DNA from: TMED27 sp037969235
GTDB taxonomy: Bacteria > Pseudomonadota > Alphaproteobacteria > Micavibrionales > Micavibrionaceae
Direction: 5' to 3'
Length of the DNA stretch: 23,256 bases
Assembly (NCBI GenBank): GCA_037969235.1
Contig: JBBKXA010000039.1
Span: 1-23,256 of the forward strand
In this document: piece by piece, positions 6,461-14,691 of the stretch
Numbering within the stretch: position 1 is the first letter of the stretch
Layout: each line of letters begins with the position of its first letter
The notes under the pieces: generated by a model
Told to the model about the DNA's origin: nothing
Seen by the model: only the letters and a program-made list of their open reading frames with translations
Databases searched by the model: none
Translations under genes and position numbers: made by a program

Positions 6461-6489
6461 ATTATAGGATTTTATTCACAAATTGTCAA
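6461..6489 (-). promoter_or_regulatory. Perfect consensus sigma-70 promoter (TTGACA-N17-TATAAT)
   Basis: Read on the minus strand, TTGACA (6489-6484) and TATAAT (6466-6461) are separated by exactly 17 bases. It points into the antitoxin-like gene and, beyond it, into secG-pyrG-BLUF. Twelve of twelve consensus bases match, so an unrepressed promoter of this kind should be very strong. Confidence 0.8.
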
Positions 6490-6526
6490 TTTAGCTTGAA
6501 TCATAAAAAAAACTATAGAAAAATGG

Positions 6527-7285
6527 TTAAACTGCTTTTGCGATTTTTAGGAAGTCTTTGGCATTTAGGGATGCGCCGCCGATTAGGCCACCATCTACAT
6601 TTTCAACATGCAGGAGTTCCGCGGCGTTATCAGGTTTCATTGATCCACCGTATAAGATACGTATCTTTGAAGCATCAGGCACGTATTTCTCAAGCTCTTC
6701 ACGGATGAAGGCGTGCATGGTGCGCGCGTCTTCGGGGGTGGCGCTATTGCCTGTGCCTATTGCCCATACAGGTTCATAGGCAATTGTGATTGCCCCGCTT
6801 CCATCTTTTGCAGTTAGGGGTATTGAATTTTTCAGTTGCTCAGCGATGATTTTATTTTGATGTCCGTTTTCGCGCTCTTGGTGCGTTTCCCCGACACAGA
6901 TTATGGCTTCAAGTCCTGCTTTGTGGGCCCATGAGGCCTTACGGGCGACAAATTCGCTGGTTTCTGCGTGGAATTGGCGGCGTTCGGAATGCCCCAGTAT
7001 GACATATGAACACTTAGAATCTTTGAGCATGCTTGCCGAAATATCGCCCGTATGTGCGCCATTTTCGTGTCGAGAGCAATCTTGTGCACCGAATTTTAAC
7101 TCTGCAAATCCATAACAAGCATGGCGGACGGCACCTATATGCAAAAATGGAGGACAGACGAGAAGGTCGCATTTATCCAATAGCCCTGACGTTGTTGAGG
7201 CGCTGTTAATTACATCGGCGATCAGGCTTCGTGATTCTTCGAGCGTTCCGTTCATCTTCCAGTTTCCCGCGATGAGTTTTTTCAT
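6527..7285 (-). CDS. tpiA: Triosephosphate isomerase
   Basis: The enzyme interconverts dihydroxyacetone phosphate and glyceraldehyde 3-phosphate in glycolysis. The 252-residue TIM barrel has AGNWKMNG with K10, the catalytic H99 in ILGHSERR, general base E171 in AYEPVWAIGTG (the lid loop) and the phosphate-binding YGGSMKPDN and GGLIGGASL near the C-terminus. AAAGG lies 9 bases upstream of the ATG. It is divergent from ppiD and followed at 101 bases by the antitoxin-like gene, which separates it from its usual neighbour secG. Confidence 0.98.
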   Translation of the reverse strand: MKKLIAGNWKMNGTLEESRSLIADVINSASTTSGLLDKCDLLVCPPFLHIGAVRHACYGFAELKFGAQDCSRHENGAHTGDISASMLKDSKCSYVILGHSERRQFHAETSEFVARKASWAHKAGLEAIICVGETHQERENGHQNKIIAEQLKNSIPLTAKDGSGAITIAYEPVWAIGTGNSATPEDARTMHAFIREELEKYVPDASKIRILYGGSMKPDNAAELLHVENVDGGLIGGASLNAKDFLKIAKAV

Positions 7286-7313
7286 GTCTTATAACCTTTA
7301 TTTTATTAAGATA

Positions 7314-7339
7314 GGCAGTTGCCCGCAGAGGTTGCCGCC
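7314..7339 (-). promoter_or_regulatory. GC-rich hairpin in the tpiA leader
   Basis: On the minus strand GGCGG pairs with CTGCC (one G-T pair) around 16 bases, between the tpiA start and the ppiD promoter region. The short words GGCAAC and GCAACTGCC recur inside it. It may be a leader structure or a binding site; no function can be assigned. Confidence 0.25.
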
Positions 7340-7390
7340 TTTATAGTGGCGATTCACGGATATTAGATGATAATCATAACCGATTTAAAA

Positions 7391-7419
7391 TTAATATCAA
7401 AGGCAACAGATAATATAAT
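7391..7419 (+). promoter_or_regulatory. Candidate ppiD-trpE promoter with perfect -10
   Basis: TATAAT (7414-7419) lies 17 bases after TTAATA (7391-7396, 4/6 of the -35 consensus). Transcription would begin near 7426, only about 7 bases before the preferred ppiD start at 7433. This supports the shorter start over the in-frame ATG at 7367. Confidence 0.4.
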
Positions 7420-7432
7420 AAGGCAAATTACC

Positions 7433-9325
7433 ATGGTCATGACGGCTTTACGCAATGGAGCATCCGGCGGGATATTGAAATTCTTCCTCATGGGATTGCT
7501 TGTGATGGCGACTGGAGGATTAGTTTTCATGGATATGGGTGGCTTTTTTCGCGGTGGTATTACCAGCACCGATGTTGCGACCGTTGGGAAACAAACCATA
7601 TCGATCACCGATTTTGATCGTACGGTACGTGGACGTTTGAGCCGACTTGGCATGACCCCACAACAAGCTTATGAGTTGGGGTATACCAAGGAATTGCTGG
7701 ATAATGAAATTCGCACCAGTTTGATGTTACAAAAAGCTGCGGATGAAGGCGTACGTATTTCGCATGAACAAGTGGCCGAGAATATTGGAAAAATCCTTGC
7801 GCCAATGGCCGCACCTGGTCAGAAAAAAAGTGAAGTGCTGCAGCAATTGCTTCTTAATCAAGGGATGAGCGAGCAGCAGCTGGCCAATTCCATTCGAAGC
7901 GAGATGGCTGTGAATTTGCTTGATAATGCCGTTCAATCGGGTTTTATCGAAGCGAGCAAGGCTTTGGTTTATGATATGGCGCGCTATGCCGATGAAACAC
8001 GCGATATTGAATATGTTTTATTTAAAAACGCCGATTATAAGGGGATTGTTACGCCAGATGATGCGGCGCTGAAGACTTTTTATGAAAGCGTTAAAGAAGC
8101 CTATGCCACCCCAGAATTGCGTAAGAGCGTGATTGTATTGATTGATGCTGAGGCGCTCAAAAATAGCATTGCGATTTCTGATGAGGAAATACGCGAGGTT
8201 TATGATGACAATGTCGACCAGTACAAAGTTGAAGAGATGCGCAACATCGAACAAGCCATTATCAGCGATAAGGATAAGGCGGATGCGATTATAGAAAAAA
8301 TTGAGGCGGGAGAAACTCTGGAGGCTGCGGTTAAGGCTGTTACTGGCAATATTACAGATTACTTGCCTACTGCTGCGGTTAAGAAAGGCGCGGTTATTGA
8401 AGCAATACGTGAGGATCTTTTTGCGGCAAAAAAAGGGGCGTTAATTGGGCCAGTTGAGACACCGCTGGGTTATCAGATTGTTAAAGTGAAGGCTATCTCT
8501 CCAGCTAAAACTTTGAGTTATGAAGATGTCAAAAATAATATTCAGGCTGAATTGCTTGAGGCAAGAATATTGGATGCGCAATATGCCACGGCGGATGCGG
8601 TGGAAGATTATTTGGCATCGGGGCAAGATGTCGGCGCAATTACTGAATCTTTGGATGTGAAGACGCAAATGATGCCGCTCACCTCAATGTACGGCATTAA
8701 TGAAGATGGGCAGCCTACGTTTGATGCTTTTGGCGCGGATGCGCAAAATTTGTCACAAAGCCTCTTTGAGTTAAATGAAGGGGAAGCATCATCGATGTTT
8801 GAGATGGAAGATGGTCGTTTGGCAGCGGTGTACGTTTCTGAAATACAGCCCAAAGCTTATAAGGCTTACGAAGATGTTAAGGACGAATTAGAAAAGCGTT
8901 GGATACAAGATCAAAAGCGTTTAGAAAACAAAGCGCAGCTTGAGGCGATGATTAAGGATGGCGGTGATTTGAAGGCGATTGCGGGCAAAGCGAGTTTAAG
9001 CGTTGAAAATTATTCAAAGTTAAAACGTAACACGGAAAACCTAGAGGCGCCGTTGACGCCGCAATTGATTGATGCGGTTTTTGCTGCCAAACCTAATACG
9101 AATATTATTGTTGATATGACAGAAGGTGCCGCGATTGTTAAGGTGACCGCGACTCAAATGCCAAAAGAGCCATCGGAAGATGCGCTAAAAATTTCGAAAT
9201 CTGCCTTGTTGCAATCTCAGCAAAGTGAGGCGTATCAGCTGTATTTGAATTTGTTGAACCAAGATTACGGTGTACGTGTGAATGACAAATTGCTCGATAG
9301 CGTTTATGGCGCAGTAGTAGAGTAA
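7433..9325 (+). CDS. ppiD: PpiD-like membrane-anchored SurA/parvulin-type folding chaperone
   Basis: PpiD proteins are anchored in the inner membrane and help newly exported proteins fold in the periplasm. From ATG 7433 the protein has 630 residues; an in-frame ATG at 7367 would add 22 residues with no membrane character, and the candidate promoter lies between the two. A membrane segment follows a short positive N-terminus (about 13-32, ILKFFLMGLLVMATGGLVF). Then come a SurA-type N-terminal domain (VATVGKQTISITDFDRTVRG onward), a parvulin-like domain (about 250-370, ending GPVETPLGYQIVKVKAI) and a long helical C-terminal part. Catalytic parvulin residues are not obvious, as often in PpiD, so chaperone rather than isomerase activity may dominate. 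trpE follows after 3 bases, suggesting one transcript. Confidence 0.88.
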   Translation: MVMTALRNGASGGILKFFLMGLLVMATGGLVFMDMGGFFRGGITSTDVATVGKQTISITDFDRTVRGRLSRLGMTPQQAYELGYTKELLDNEIRTSLMLQKAADEGVRISHEQVAENIGKILAPMAAPGQKKSEVLQQLLLNQGMSEQQLANSIRSEMAVNLLDNAVQSGFIEASKALVYDMARYADETRDIEYVLFKNADYKGIVTPDDAALKTFYESVKEAYATPELRKSVIVLIDAEALKNSIAISDEEIREVYDDNVDQYKVEEMRNIEQAIISDKDKADAIIEKIEAGETLEAAVKAVTGNITDYLPTAAVKKGAVIEAIREDLFAAKKGALIGPVETPLGYQIVKVKAISPAKTLSYEDVKNNIQAELLEARILDAQYATADAVEDYLASGQDVGAITESLDVKTQMMPLTSMYGINEDGQPTFDAFGADAQNLSQSLFELNEGEASSMFEMEDGRLAAVYVSEIQPKAYKAYEDVKDELEKRWIQDQKRLENKAQLEAMIKDGGDLKAIAGKASLSVENYSKLKRNTENLEAPLTPQLIDAVFAAKPNTNIIVDMTEGAAIVKVTATQMPKEPSEDALKISKSALLQSQQSEAYQLYLNLLNQDYGVRVNDKLLDSVYGAVVE

Positions 9326-9328
9326 TAA

Positions 9329-10858
9329 ATGACTGATAGCTCGCCTGCTTTTTTGCCCGAATTTAAGGATTTTGAGGCGTATTACGATGCTGGTAAGACG
9401 CAATTGTTATGGCATGAGTTTGCGGGCGATCTTGAGACTCCTGTTGGTACATACCTTAAACTTTGTGGGGATGCGCCCTACTCTTTTTTACTAGAATCTG
9501 TTGAAGGTGGAAATGTGCTTGGGCGATATTCCATTATTGGCTGCATGCCTGATTTGATTTGGTCATGCAAGAAAGGCGTTGTTCAAATTACGGATGGCAC
9601 GGGTTTGCCGATTAATGATATGCATGAAGGCGACGCCATGGCTTCGCTTCGCGCGCATGTGCAGGCTTGTCACATCGATGAATATCCTGATCATTTGCCG
9701 CCCATGGCTGTGTCAGGGCTGTTTGGGTATATTGGGTATGACATGATTAGATTGATCGAAGATATTCCCGATGATAATCCAGATACGCTGAATATTCCTG
9801 ACAGTGTTTTGATACGGCCGCAAATTTTGGTGATTTTTGATAATGTTAAGCAAATAGTGAGCCTTGTGACACCGATTTATGCGTGTCAAGGCAATGATCA
9901 AGCAGGCGCGCAAGACACGTACACCAAAGCGGAAAGACGGCTGGATGATGCTTTGGCACGTATATTTACTTATGTTGACCGTGAAAAACTTAATTATAAA
10001 ACCAAAGTAGCTTTGCCGTTGAATATTGAATCGAACATGAGCCGAGAGGATTATCACGCGGGGGTGAAAAAAGCGGTGGCGTACACCCATGAGGGGGATA
10101 TTTTCCAAGTTGTTCCGAGCCAACGTTTTTCGATTGATTTCGACCTTCCGGCCTTTGCGCTTTATCGGTCTTTGCGGCGCGTCAATCCTTCGCCATTTAT
10201 GTTCCATGTGGCTTTAGGTGATTTTGAGTTGGTGGGGGCTAGTCCTGAGATATTGGTGCGGGTGCGCGATAATGAAGTCACTATTCGGCCGATTGCGGGA
10301 ACGCGCAAGCGTGGCAAGGATGCAGAAGAAGATGCAGCGCTGGCGGAGGAATTGCTTAGTGATGAAAAAGAGCGGTCAGAACATTTAATGCTACTGGATT
10401 TGGGGCGTAATGATATTGGCCGTGTGGCAAAAACTGGTTCGATTAATGTCAATGAGCGCTTTATTGTAGAAAGATATTCCCATGTTATGCATATCGTTTC
10501 GAATGTCACAGGGCAGCTCCGTGAGGATTTGGATATTTTAGATGCTTTATTTGCTGGCTTTCCAGCAGGTACGGTGAGCGGCGCGCCCAAAATTCGCGCC
10601 ATGGAAATTATTGACGAGATTGAGTGTACGCGTCGAGGGTTTTACGCGGGCGCTGTCGGGTATTTATCGGGTAACGGTGCGCTTGATACGTGTATTGCGC
10701 TACGTACCGCGCTAATTAAGAATGGGAAAATGTATGTGCAGGCTGGCGGGGGCGTTGTAGTTGATAGCGATCCTGAATTTGAATATCAAGAAACCGTCAA
10801 CAAATCCCGCGCGTTGTTTCATGCTGCGGAATTGGCGTTAAAAGCGGCGGGTGGGTAG
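9329..10858 (+). CDS. trpE: Anthranilate synthase component I
   Basis: TrpE converts chorismate to anthranilate with ammonia supplied by TrpG, the first step of tryptophan synthesis. The 509-residue length is normal. The N-terminal LLESVEGG motif (feedback tryptophan site) is present. The C-terminal chorismate-binding domain has VGASPEILV, RPIAGTRKRG, LLDLGRNDIGRV, ERYSHVMHIVSNVTG, FPAGTVSGAPKIRAMEIID and the closing AGGGVVVDSDPEFEYQET. It starts 3 bases after ppiD, leaving no room for a leader peptide or attenuator. trpG does not follow directly: an opposite-strand gene lies between, its stop 2 bases beyond that of trpE. Confidence 0.97.
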   Translation: MTDSSPAFLPEFKDFEAYYDAGKTQLLWHEFAGDLETPVGTYLKLCGDAPYSFLLESVEGGNVLGRYSIIGCMPDLIWSCKKGVVQITDGTGLPINDMHEGDAMASLRAHVQACHIDEYPDHLPPMAVSGLFGYIGYDMIRLIEDIPDDNPDTLNIPDSVLIRPQILVIFDNVKQIVSLVTPIYACQGNDQAGAQDTYTKAERRLDDALARIFTYVDREKLNYKTKVALPLNIESNMSREDYHAGVKKAVAYTHEGDIFQVVPSQRFSIDFDLPAFALYRSLRRVNPSPFMFHVALGDFELVGASPEILVRVRDNEVTIRPIAGTRKRGKDAEEDAALAEELLSDEKERSEHLMLLDLGRNDIGRVAKTGSINVNERFIVERYSHVMHIVSNVTGQLREDLDILDALFAGFPAGTVSGAPKIRAMEIIDEIECTRRGFYAGAVGYLSGNGALDTCIALRTALIKNGKMYVQAGGGVVVDSDPEFEYQETVNKSRALFHAAELALKAAGG

Positions 10859-10860
10859 TT

Positions 10861-12246
10861 TTATTGCCCCAACAATTTTCGTAAAATTTCATCGCGGGCT
10901 TCGAGGCTATTGGGGTCTTCAGAATTGGCTTGCGACTCTGGCGCAGGGATTATTTCCGCTTTTTTGGGCCTTTGTGGTTCGAAATAAATTACTTCTTTTT
11001 GTTTATATGAAGTGGTGAATGGCACGGTTTTTAGCGCACGCGCTTCACCGCTGGTTGGTTTGATTTTGCTGACATGCGCTATTTTATCTGTTCTAGATGA
11101 TTTTGATTTTGGATAGTTTACAAGTTCGCTGACGGGTACAATTTTGAAGCCGCGCTTTTGAGCATCGGGAAGCCATGATTGCAATCCTGCTATTGTTACA
11201 TCTTTGGGGTGGCCGATTAAAATAGCGTAGCCTTTTTTGGCGGCGATGCGCTCTGCTTTTGCTAGGGCGGATTTAACAAATTCTAATGTTTCCTGGTGGT
11301 CGAGGAACACATCACGCTCCCCCGTGGGGAGGCCGTTTTCACGCGCGATATCTGCGGCCACTGATGATCCGATGGTTTTTGAATCAATGAAATACAGATT
11401 CTGCGCTTTTATACTTTGCATGACCCAGTTCATGATTTTTGGATCTTGTGTGACTTGGCTGCCCATATGGTTATTGACGCCCTTAAAGCCTTCAAAACTT
11501 GCGTAGGCTTTATCCATGTTTGATAAGATTTCTGCCTTATCCATATTACCTTTGATCGCTATAGGGCCAAGGCTGACGGGGTTTGTGGTGGCTTGCATGG
11601 GCATGTGAATCATTAACTCATGATTCTGCGCCTTGGCTTTTGCGGTGATATCCTCCAAATGTTGGGCATATGGAAGAAAAGCGAGTGTGAGCGGTGCATC
11701 AAAGTCTATGACTCTCAGGCTATTGCGGCGGTTTACGCCCATATCGTCAATGATAATTGCAATTTTAGGCGAGCCTGTTACGTGCATCGGCTCATATTGC
11801 GGCGCAAGCTTCGTTTCTTTGTCAGGCGCAGGTGCTGCGTTAGGCGCATCCATCGGCACAGGAATAATTATGGATTCGGGGATATCGTTTTCTATTATTG
11901 TGTCGGGCGTCATATCGGGTGATATTTGCCCGTCTATATCCGTTGGTATTTCGTAATCATATAAGGGGGTTGCCCCCTGCCCGTTTATAATATCCAATCC
12001 CATTTCGTTGGTTTGTTGATTTGAATATGGCGTATCCAAAACTGGTTCAACATACCCCTTTATTGGTTCACTGGTTTGATCCGGTGGGGTTGTGAATGCG
12101 CCTTGGATTACAGTATTTTCCGGCATGACCTTGCTTACTTTGTGCACAAATGGTCGGCCTTGAGTGAGAATAAAGACCAGTACCATTATTGCTATTGCAA
12201 TTAAGGTGAAAGACAGAGTCGCGCGCGGGTTCATATGTTTTTTCAT
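10861..12246 (-). CDS. Divergent polysaccharide deacetylase family protein (YibQ-like)
   Basis: The C-terminal half (about 158-385) is the divergent polysaccharide deacetylase domain: KIAIIIDDMG (161-170), LTLAFLPYAQ, HELMIHMPMQ, NNHMGSQVTQD, YFIDSKTIGSS and GYAILIGHPKD, with Asp and His residues of the deacetylase fold kept. A single membrane helix at 10-28 anchors it, so the domain is probably periplasmic; residues 30-155 are a Pro/Asp-rich linker. The family is widespread in Proteobacteria, and a role in envelope polysaccharide or peptidoglycan trimming is usually suggested but not proven. The last 75 residues (Ser/Lys/Pro-rich) lie outside the domain. M1 or M5 could be the start; neither has a ribosome site. 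The gene lies antisense between trpE and trpG, 39 bases from the trpG start. Confidence 0.9.
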   Translation of the reverse strand: MKKHMNPRATLSFTLIAIAIMVLVFILTQGRPFVHKVSKVMPENTVIQGAFTTPPDQTSEPIKGYVEPVLDTPYSNQQTNEMGLDIINGQGATPLYDYEIPTDIDGQISPDMTPDTIIENDIPESIIIPVPMDAPNAAPAPDKETKLAPQYEPMHVTGSPKIAIIIDDMGVNRRNSLRVIDFDAPLTLAFLPYAQHLEDITAKAKAQNHELMIHMPMQATTNPVSLGPIAIKGNMDKAEILSNMDKAYASFEGFKGVNNHMGSQVTQDPKIMNWVMQSIKAQNLYFIDSKTIGSSVAADIARENGLPTGERDVFLDHQETLEFVKSALAKAERIAAKKGYAILIGHPKDVTIAGLQSWLPDAQKRGFKIVPVSELVNYPKSKSSRTDKIAHVSKIKPTSGEARALKTVPFTTSYKQKEVIYFEPQRPKKAEIIPAPESQANSEDPNSLEARDEILRKLLGQ

Positions 12247-12252
12247 TCTTTC

Positions 12253-12281
12253 AATATAGCGGCGATTCTGCTAAACATCAA
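12253..12281 (-). promoter_or_regulatory. Candidate promoter for the deacetylase gene, start at or near its ATG
   Basis: On the minus strand TTGATG (12281-12276, 4/6) and TATATT (12258-12253, 5/6) are 17 bases apart. The -10 ends 6 bases before the ATG at 12246, so the transcript would be leaderless from M1 or have a 12-base leader to M5. It fills most of the 39-base gap to trpG. Confidence 0.45.
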
Positions 12282-12285
12282 AGCC

Positions 12286-12852
12286 ATGATCGTATTGATT
12301 GATAATTATGACAGTTTTACCTACAACCTTGTGCAATATTTTGGCGATTTAGGCGCGGAAACCCGTGTTTTGCGCAATGATCAGGTGAGTGTGGATGAGA
12401 TTTGTGAGATGAAGCCAAAGGGCATTGTGATCTCGCCAGGGCCGAGTGATCCAGATCATGCCGGGATTTGTCTAGAGATGGTGTTACGGGCGGCGCGTGA
12501 TGATTTGCCGCTCTTTGGTGTGTGTTTGGGGCATCAGACTATAGGGCAGGCTTTTGGCGGGAAAATTATTAAAACCAAACCGTTTCATGGCAAAATTTCA
12601 GTTATTAATCATGAGGGTGAAAGTGTGTTTAAAGGTGTTAAGACGCCCCTTGAGGTGGCGCGTTATCATTCTTTGACTATTGATCCAGCATCATTGCCAG
12701 CTTGCTTGCGTGTGAGCGCTAGCACCGATGATGGCGTAATTATGGGGGTTTGGCATGAAAGTGCTCCAATTCATGGTGTGCAGTTTCACCCTGAAAGTAT
12801 TGCCACGCAGGATGGCATGCAAATGTTACAAAATTTTCTGGATTATTTATAG
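12286..12852 (+). CDS. trpG: Anthranilate synthase component II (glutamine amidotransferase)
   Basis: TrpG frees ammonia from glutamine for TrpE. The 188-residue protein is a stand-alone class I glutaminase with MIVLIDNYDSFTYN at the N-terminus, the oxyanion loop SPGPSDP (50-56), nucleophile C80 in GVCLGHQ and H168/E170 in GVQFHPES. The start at 12286 is chosen because the family begins exactly at MIVLIDNYDSF; the frame is open 17 codons further up but that part overlaps the deacetylase start. It may also serve as PabA for folate, as some TrpG proteins do. trpD follows 8 bases after the stop. No strong promoter is seen upstream, so transcription may start within the deacetylase gene. Confidence 0.96.
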   Translation: MIVLIDNYDSFTYNLVQYFGDLGAETRVLRNDQVSVDEICEMKPKGIVISPGPSDPDHAGICLEMVLRAARDDLPLFGVCLGHQTIGQAFGGKIIKTKPFHGKISVINHEGESVFKGVKTPLEVARYHSLTIDPASLPACLRVSASTDDGVIMGVWHESAPIHGVQFHPESIATQDGMQMLQNFLDYL

Positions 12853-12860
12853 GAACAAGC

Positions 12861-13880
12861 ATGAGTGATTTATATAAGGAAAATTTTCCTGATGGGCGAA
12901 GCGCGTTAGGCGAAGAAGAAATGATGCGCGTGATGCAGGCTATCACCCAAGGTGGCGTTGATCATGATGCACTTAAAGGGTTTTTAATCAATATGAATGC
13001 GCGCGGTGAAGTTGTTGATGAGATCAGCGGGGCTGCGAGATTTTTGCGGGAAAACTCTTTGCGTATCCAAGCGCCTTATGCGGCTGTAGATTGTTGCGGA
13101 ACGGGTGGTGACCACAGTGGTACGTATAATATTTCTACGGCTGTGGCATTTGTTGCGGCGGCCTGCGGTGTGCCGATGGCCAAGCATGGTAATCGCGCCA
13201 GTAGTTCGAAATCTGGAGCGGCTGATGTTTTGGAAGTGTTGGGCGTTAATCTTGATGCTGAGGAGGATGTGTTGCGAGAGGCGTTGCATACACTTAATTT
13301 CGCGTTCTTAATGGCGCCGCATCATCATCATTCTCTTAAGCATGTGGCTTTGGCGCGTAAAGAAATTGGGACACGTACAATTTTTAATTTGCTGGGGCCT
13401 TTGATTAATCCTGCGGGTGCTAAATTGCAGCTGATGGGGGTTTTTGACCGCGCTTGGGTTCGCCCAATAGCCGAGGTGCTGCGTAATTTAGGTGCTCGCA
13501 GAGCTTGGGTTGTGCATGGGTCTGACGGGTTGGATGAGATCACGGTTACGGGCGAGACTTATGTTGCGATGCTTGATGATGAAGATAATATTGATGAAAA
13601 AACTCTCAGCCCTGAAGATTTTGGATTGGAACGTCACGAAATTTCAGCCCTAAAAGGCGGCGATGCGCAATACAATGCGATGGCATTGCGCGCGGTATTG
13701 GAAGGAAAGACGGGTGCTTATCGGGATATTGTGTTGGCGAATACAGCCGCGGTTCTTTGCATTCATGATCGCCATGGGGATTTAAAAACCAGTGTTGAGC
13801 AAGCTCGAAATGCCATCGATAATGGCTCTGCGCTTCAGGTTTTGAAAGATTATATTGCGCTGACGAGGCAATCATTATGA
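12861..13880 (+). CDS. trpD: Anthranilate phosphoribosyltransferase
   Basis: TrpD joins anthranilate to phosphoribosyl pyrophosphate, the second step of tryptophan synthesis. The 339-residue protein has the PRPP loop CGTGGDHSGTYNIST, KHGNRASSSKSGAADVLEVLG, the HHHHSLKHV and RKEIGTRTIFNLLGPLINPA motifs and HGSDGLDEIT near residue 215. TAGGAAC about 7 bases before the ATG is the ribosome site. It overlaps trpC by ATGA, so the two are translationally coupled. Confidence 0.97.
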   Translation: MSDLYKENFPDGRSALGEEEMMRVMQAITQGGVDHDALKGFLINMNARGEVVDEISGAARFLRENSLRIQAPYAAVDCCGTGGDHSGTYNISTAVAFVAAACGVPMAKHGNRASSSKSGAADVLEVLGVNLDAEEDVLREALHTLNFAFLMAPHHHHSLKHVALARKEIGTRTIFNLLGPLINPAGAKLQLMGVFDRAWVRPIAEVLRNLGARRAWVVHGSDGLDEITVTGETYVAMLDDEDNIDEKTLSPEDFGLERHEISALKGGDAQYNAMALRAVLEGKTGAYRDIVLANTAAVLCIHDRHGDLKTSVEQARNAIDNGSALQVLKDYIALTRQSL

Positions 13881-14668
13881 GCGTTTTGGATCAAATTTGT
13901 GAAGATAAACATGCGCATGTAGCGGCGCAAAAGACACGTACACCTCTAGTAGATATTAAATCCAAGATTGAGGATGTTTTCCCTGCCCGCCCGTTTATTG
14001 CACGTTTACAAGAGATTGCGCGGAATAATGCGCCTTCGATTATCTGCGAAGTAAAGAAGGCATCGCCGAGTAAAGGGCTTATTCGTGCGGATTTTGATCC
14101 TGCATTAATCGCGCGTATATATGAAGATAACGGCGCGGCTTGTGTATCCGTGCTGACTGATACACCATATTTTCAGGGCGAAGATGCACATTTTTCAGCT
14201 GTACGTGTGGTGACTAATCTGCCGTTACTGCGCAAAGATTTCATGGTGGATACTTATCAAATCTACGAATCACGTGCGCTCGGGGCGGATTGCGTGTTGT
14301 TGATCATGGCGGCTTTGGATGATTCGATGGCGCGGGATTTATATGCGCTGGCGCTGGATTTAGGTATGGATGTATTGATTGAAGTTCACAATGAGCAGGA
14401 GCTGGATCGTGCTCTGGCGCTTAATCCACAAATGATTGGCGTTAATAATCGTAATTTAAAAACATTAGAGGTTGATGTTCAGACTTCATTTGATTTGATT
14501 GCTCGTATGCCCGAAAATATTGTTAAAATTGCGGAAAGTGGGTTGTGTGATTTTAATATGCTTGAGCGCTTGCAAAACGTTGGTTATGAAGGTTTTTTAA
14601 TTGGAGAAAGCTTAATGCGTGAAGACGATATTGCTTTGAGTTTAAGAAAAATCAGGGGAACAGATTGA
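13877..14668 (+). CDS. trpC: Indole-3-glycerol phosphate synthase
   Basis: TrpC closes the ring to give indole-3-glycerol phosphate. It is a mono-functional 263-residue TIM barrel with no fused TrpF domain. Motifs: CEVKKASPSKG, LTDTPYFQG, LRKDFMVDTYQIYES, IEVHNEQELDRAL, IGVNNRNLKTLEVD, IAESGL and FLIGESLMR. The ATG lies inside the trpD stop (ATGA). The trpC stop (14666-14668) overlaps the -35 element of the lexA promoter. In many Alphaproteobacteria moaC and moeA follow trpC; here lexA follows directly. trpF, trpB and trpA are not in the window. Confidence 0.97.
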   Translation: MSVLDQICEDKHAHVAAQKTRTPLVDIKSKIEDVFPARPFIARLQEIARNNAPSIICEVKKASPSKGLIRADFDPALIARIYEDNGAACVSVLTDTPYFQGEDAHFSAVRVVTNLPLLRKDFMVDTYQIYESRALGADCVLLIMAALDDSMARDLYALALDLGMDVLIEVHNEQELDRALALNPQMIGVNNRNLKTLEVDVQTSFDLIARMPENIVKIAESGLCDFNMLERLQNVGYEGFLIGESLMREDDIALSLRKIRGTD

Positions 14669-14691
14669 CACGGGGCGCGAACCAATATAGA
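14665..14691 (+). promoter_or_regulatory. lexA promoter
   Basis: A perfect -35 TTGACA (14665-14670) overlaps the trpC stop. The -10 is less clear: TATAGA (14686-14691) at 15 bases or TAGAAC (14688-14693) at 17 bases. Either lies inside the LexA box, so bound LexA would block polymerase. Confidence 0.6.

Noticed and set aside
7367..7432. Upstream in-frame ATG for ppiD
   Set aside because: The extra 22 residues look non-coding, and a -10 TATAAT lies between this ATG and the start at 7433, which has the expected N-terminus before the membrane helix.
9290..9330. trp leader peptide or attenuator before trpE
   Set aside because: Only 3 bases separate ppiD and trpE, and no Trp-codon cluster or competing hairpins are seen; the trpG upstream region also shows none.
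9713..10207. Long open frame antisense to trpE (and similar ones over eno, comEC, gltX, gltA and lpxB)
   Set aside because: The sense genes are certain, and these frames lack ribosome sites and recognisable protein character; they are by-products of codon bias in the real genes.
12235..12285. Longer N-terminus for trpG
   Set aside because: The family begins at MIVLIDNYDSF; the upstream codons overlap the divergent deacetylase start and have no family resemblance.
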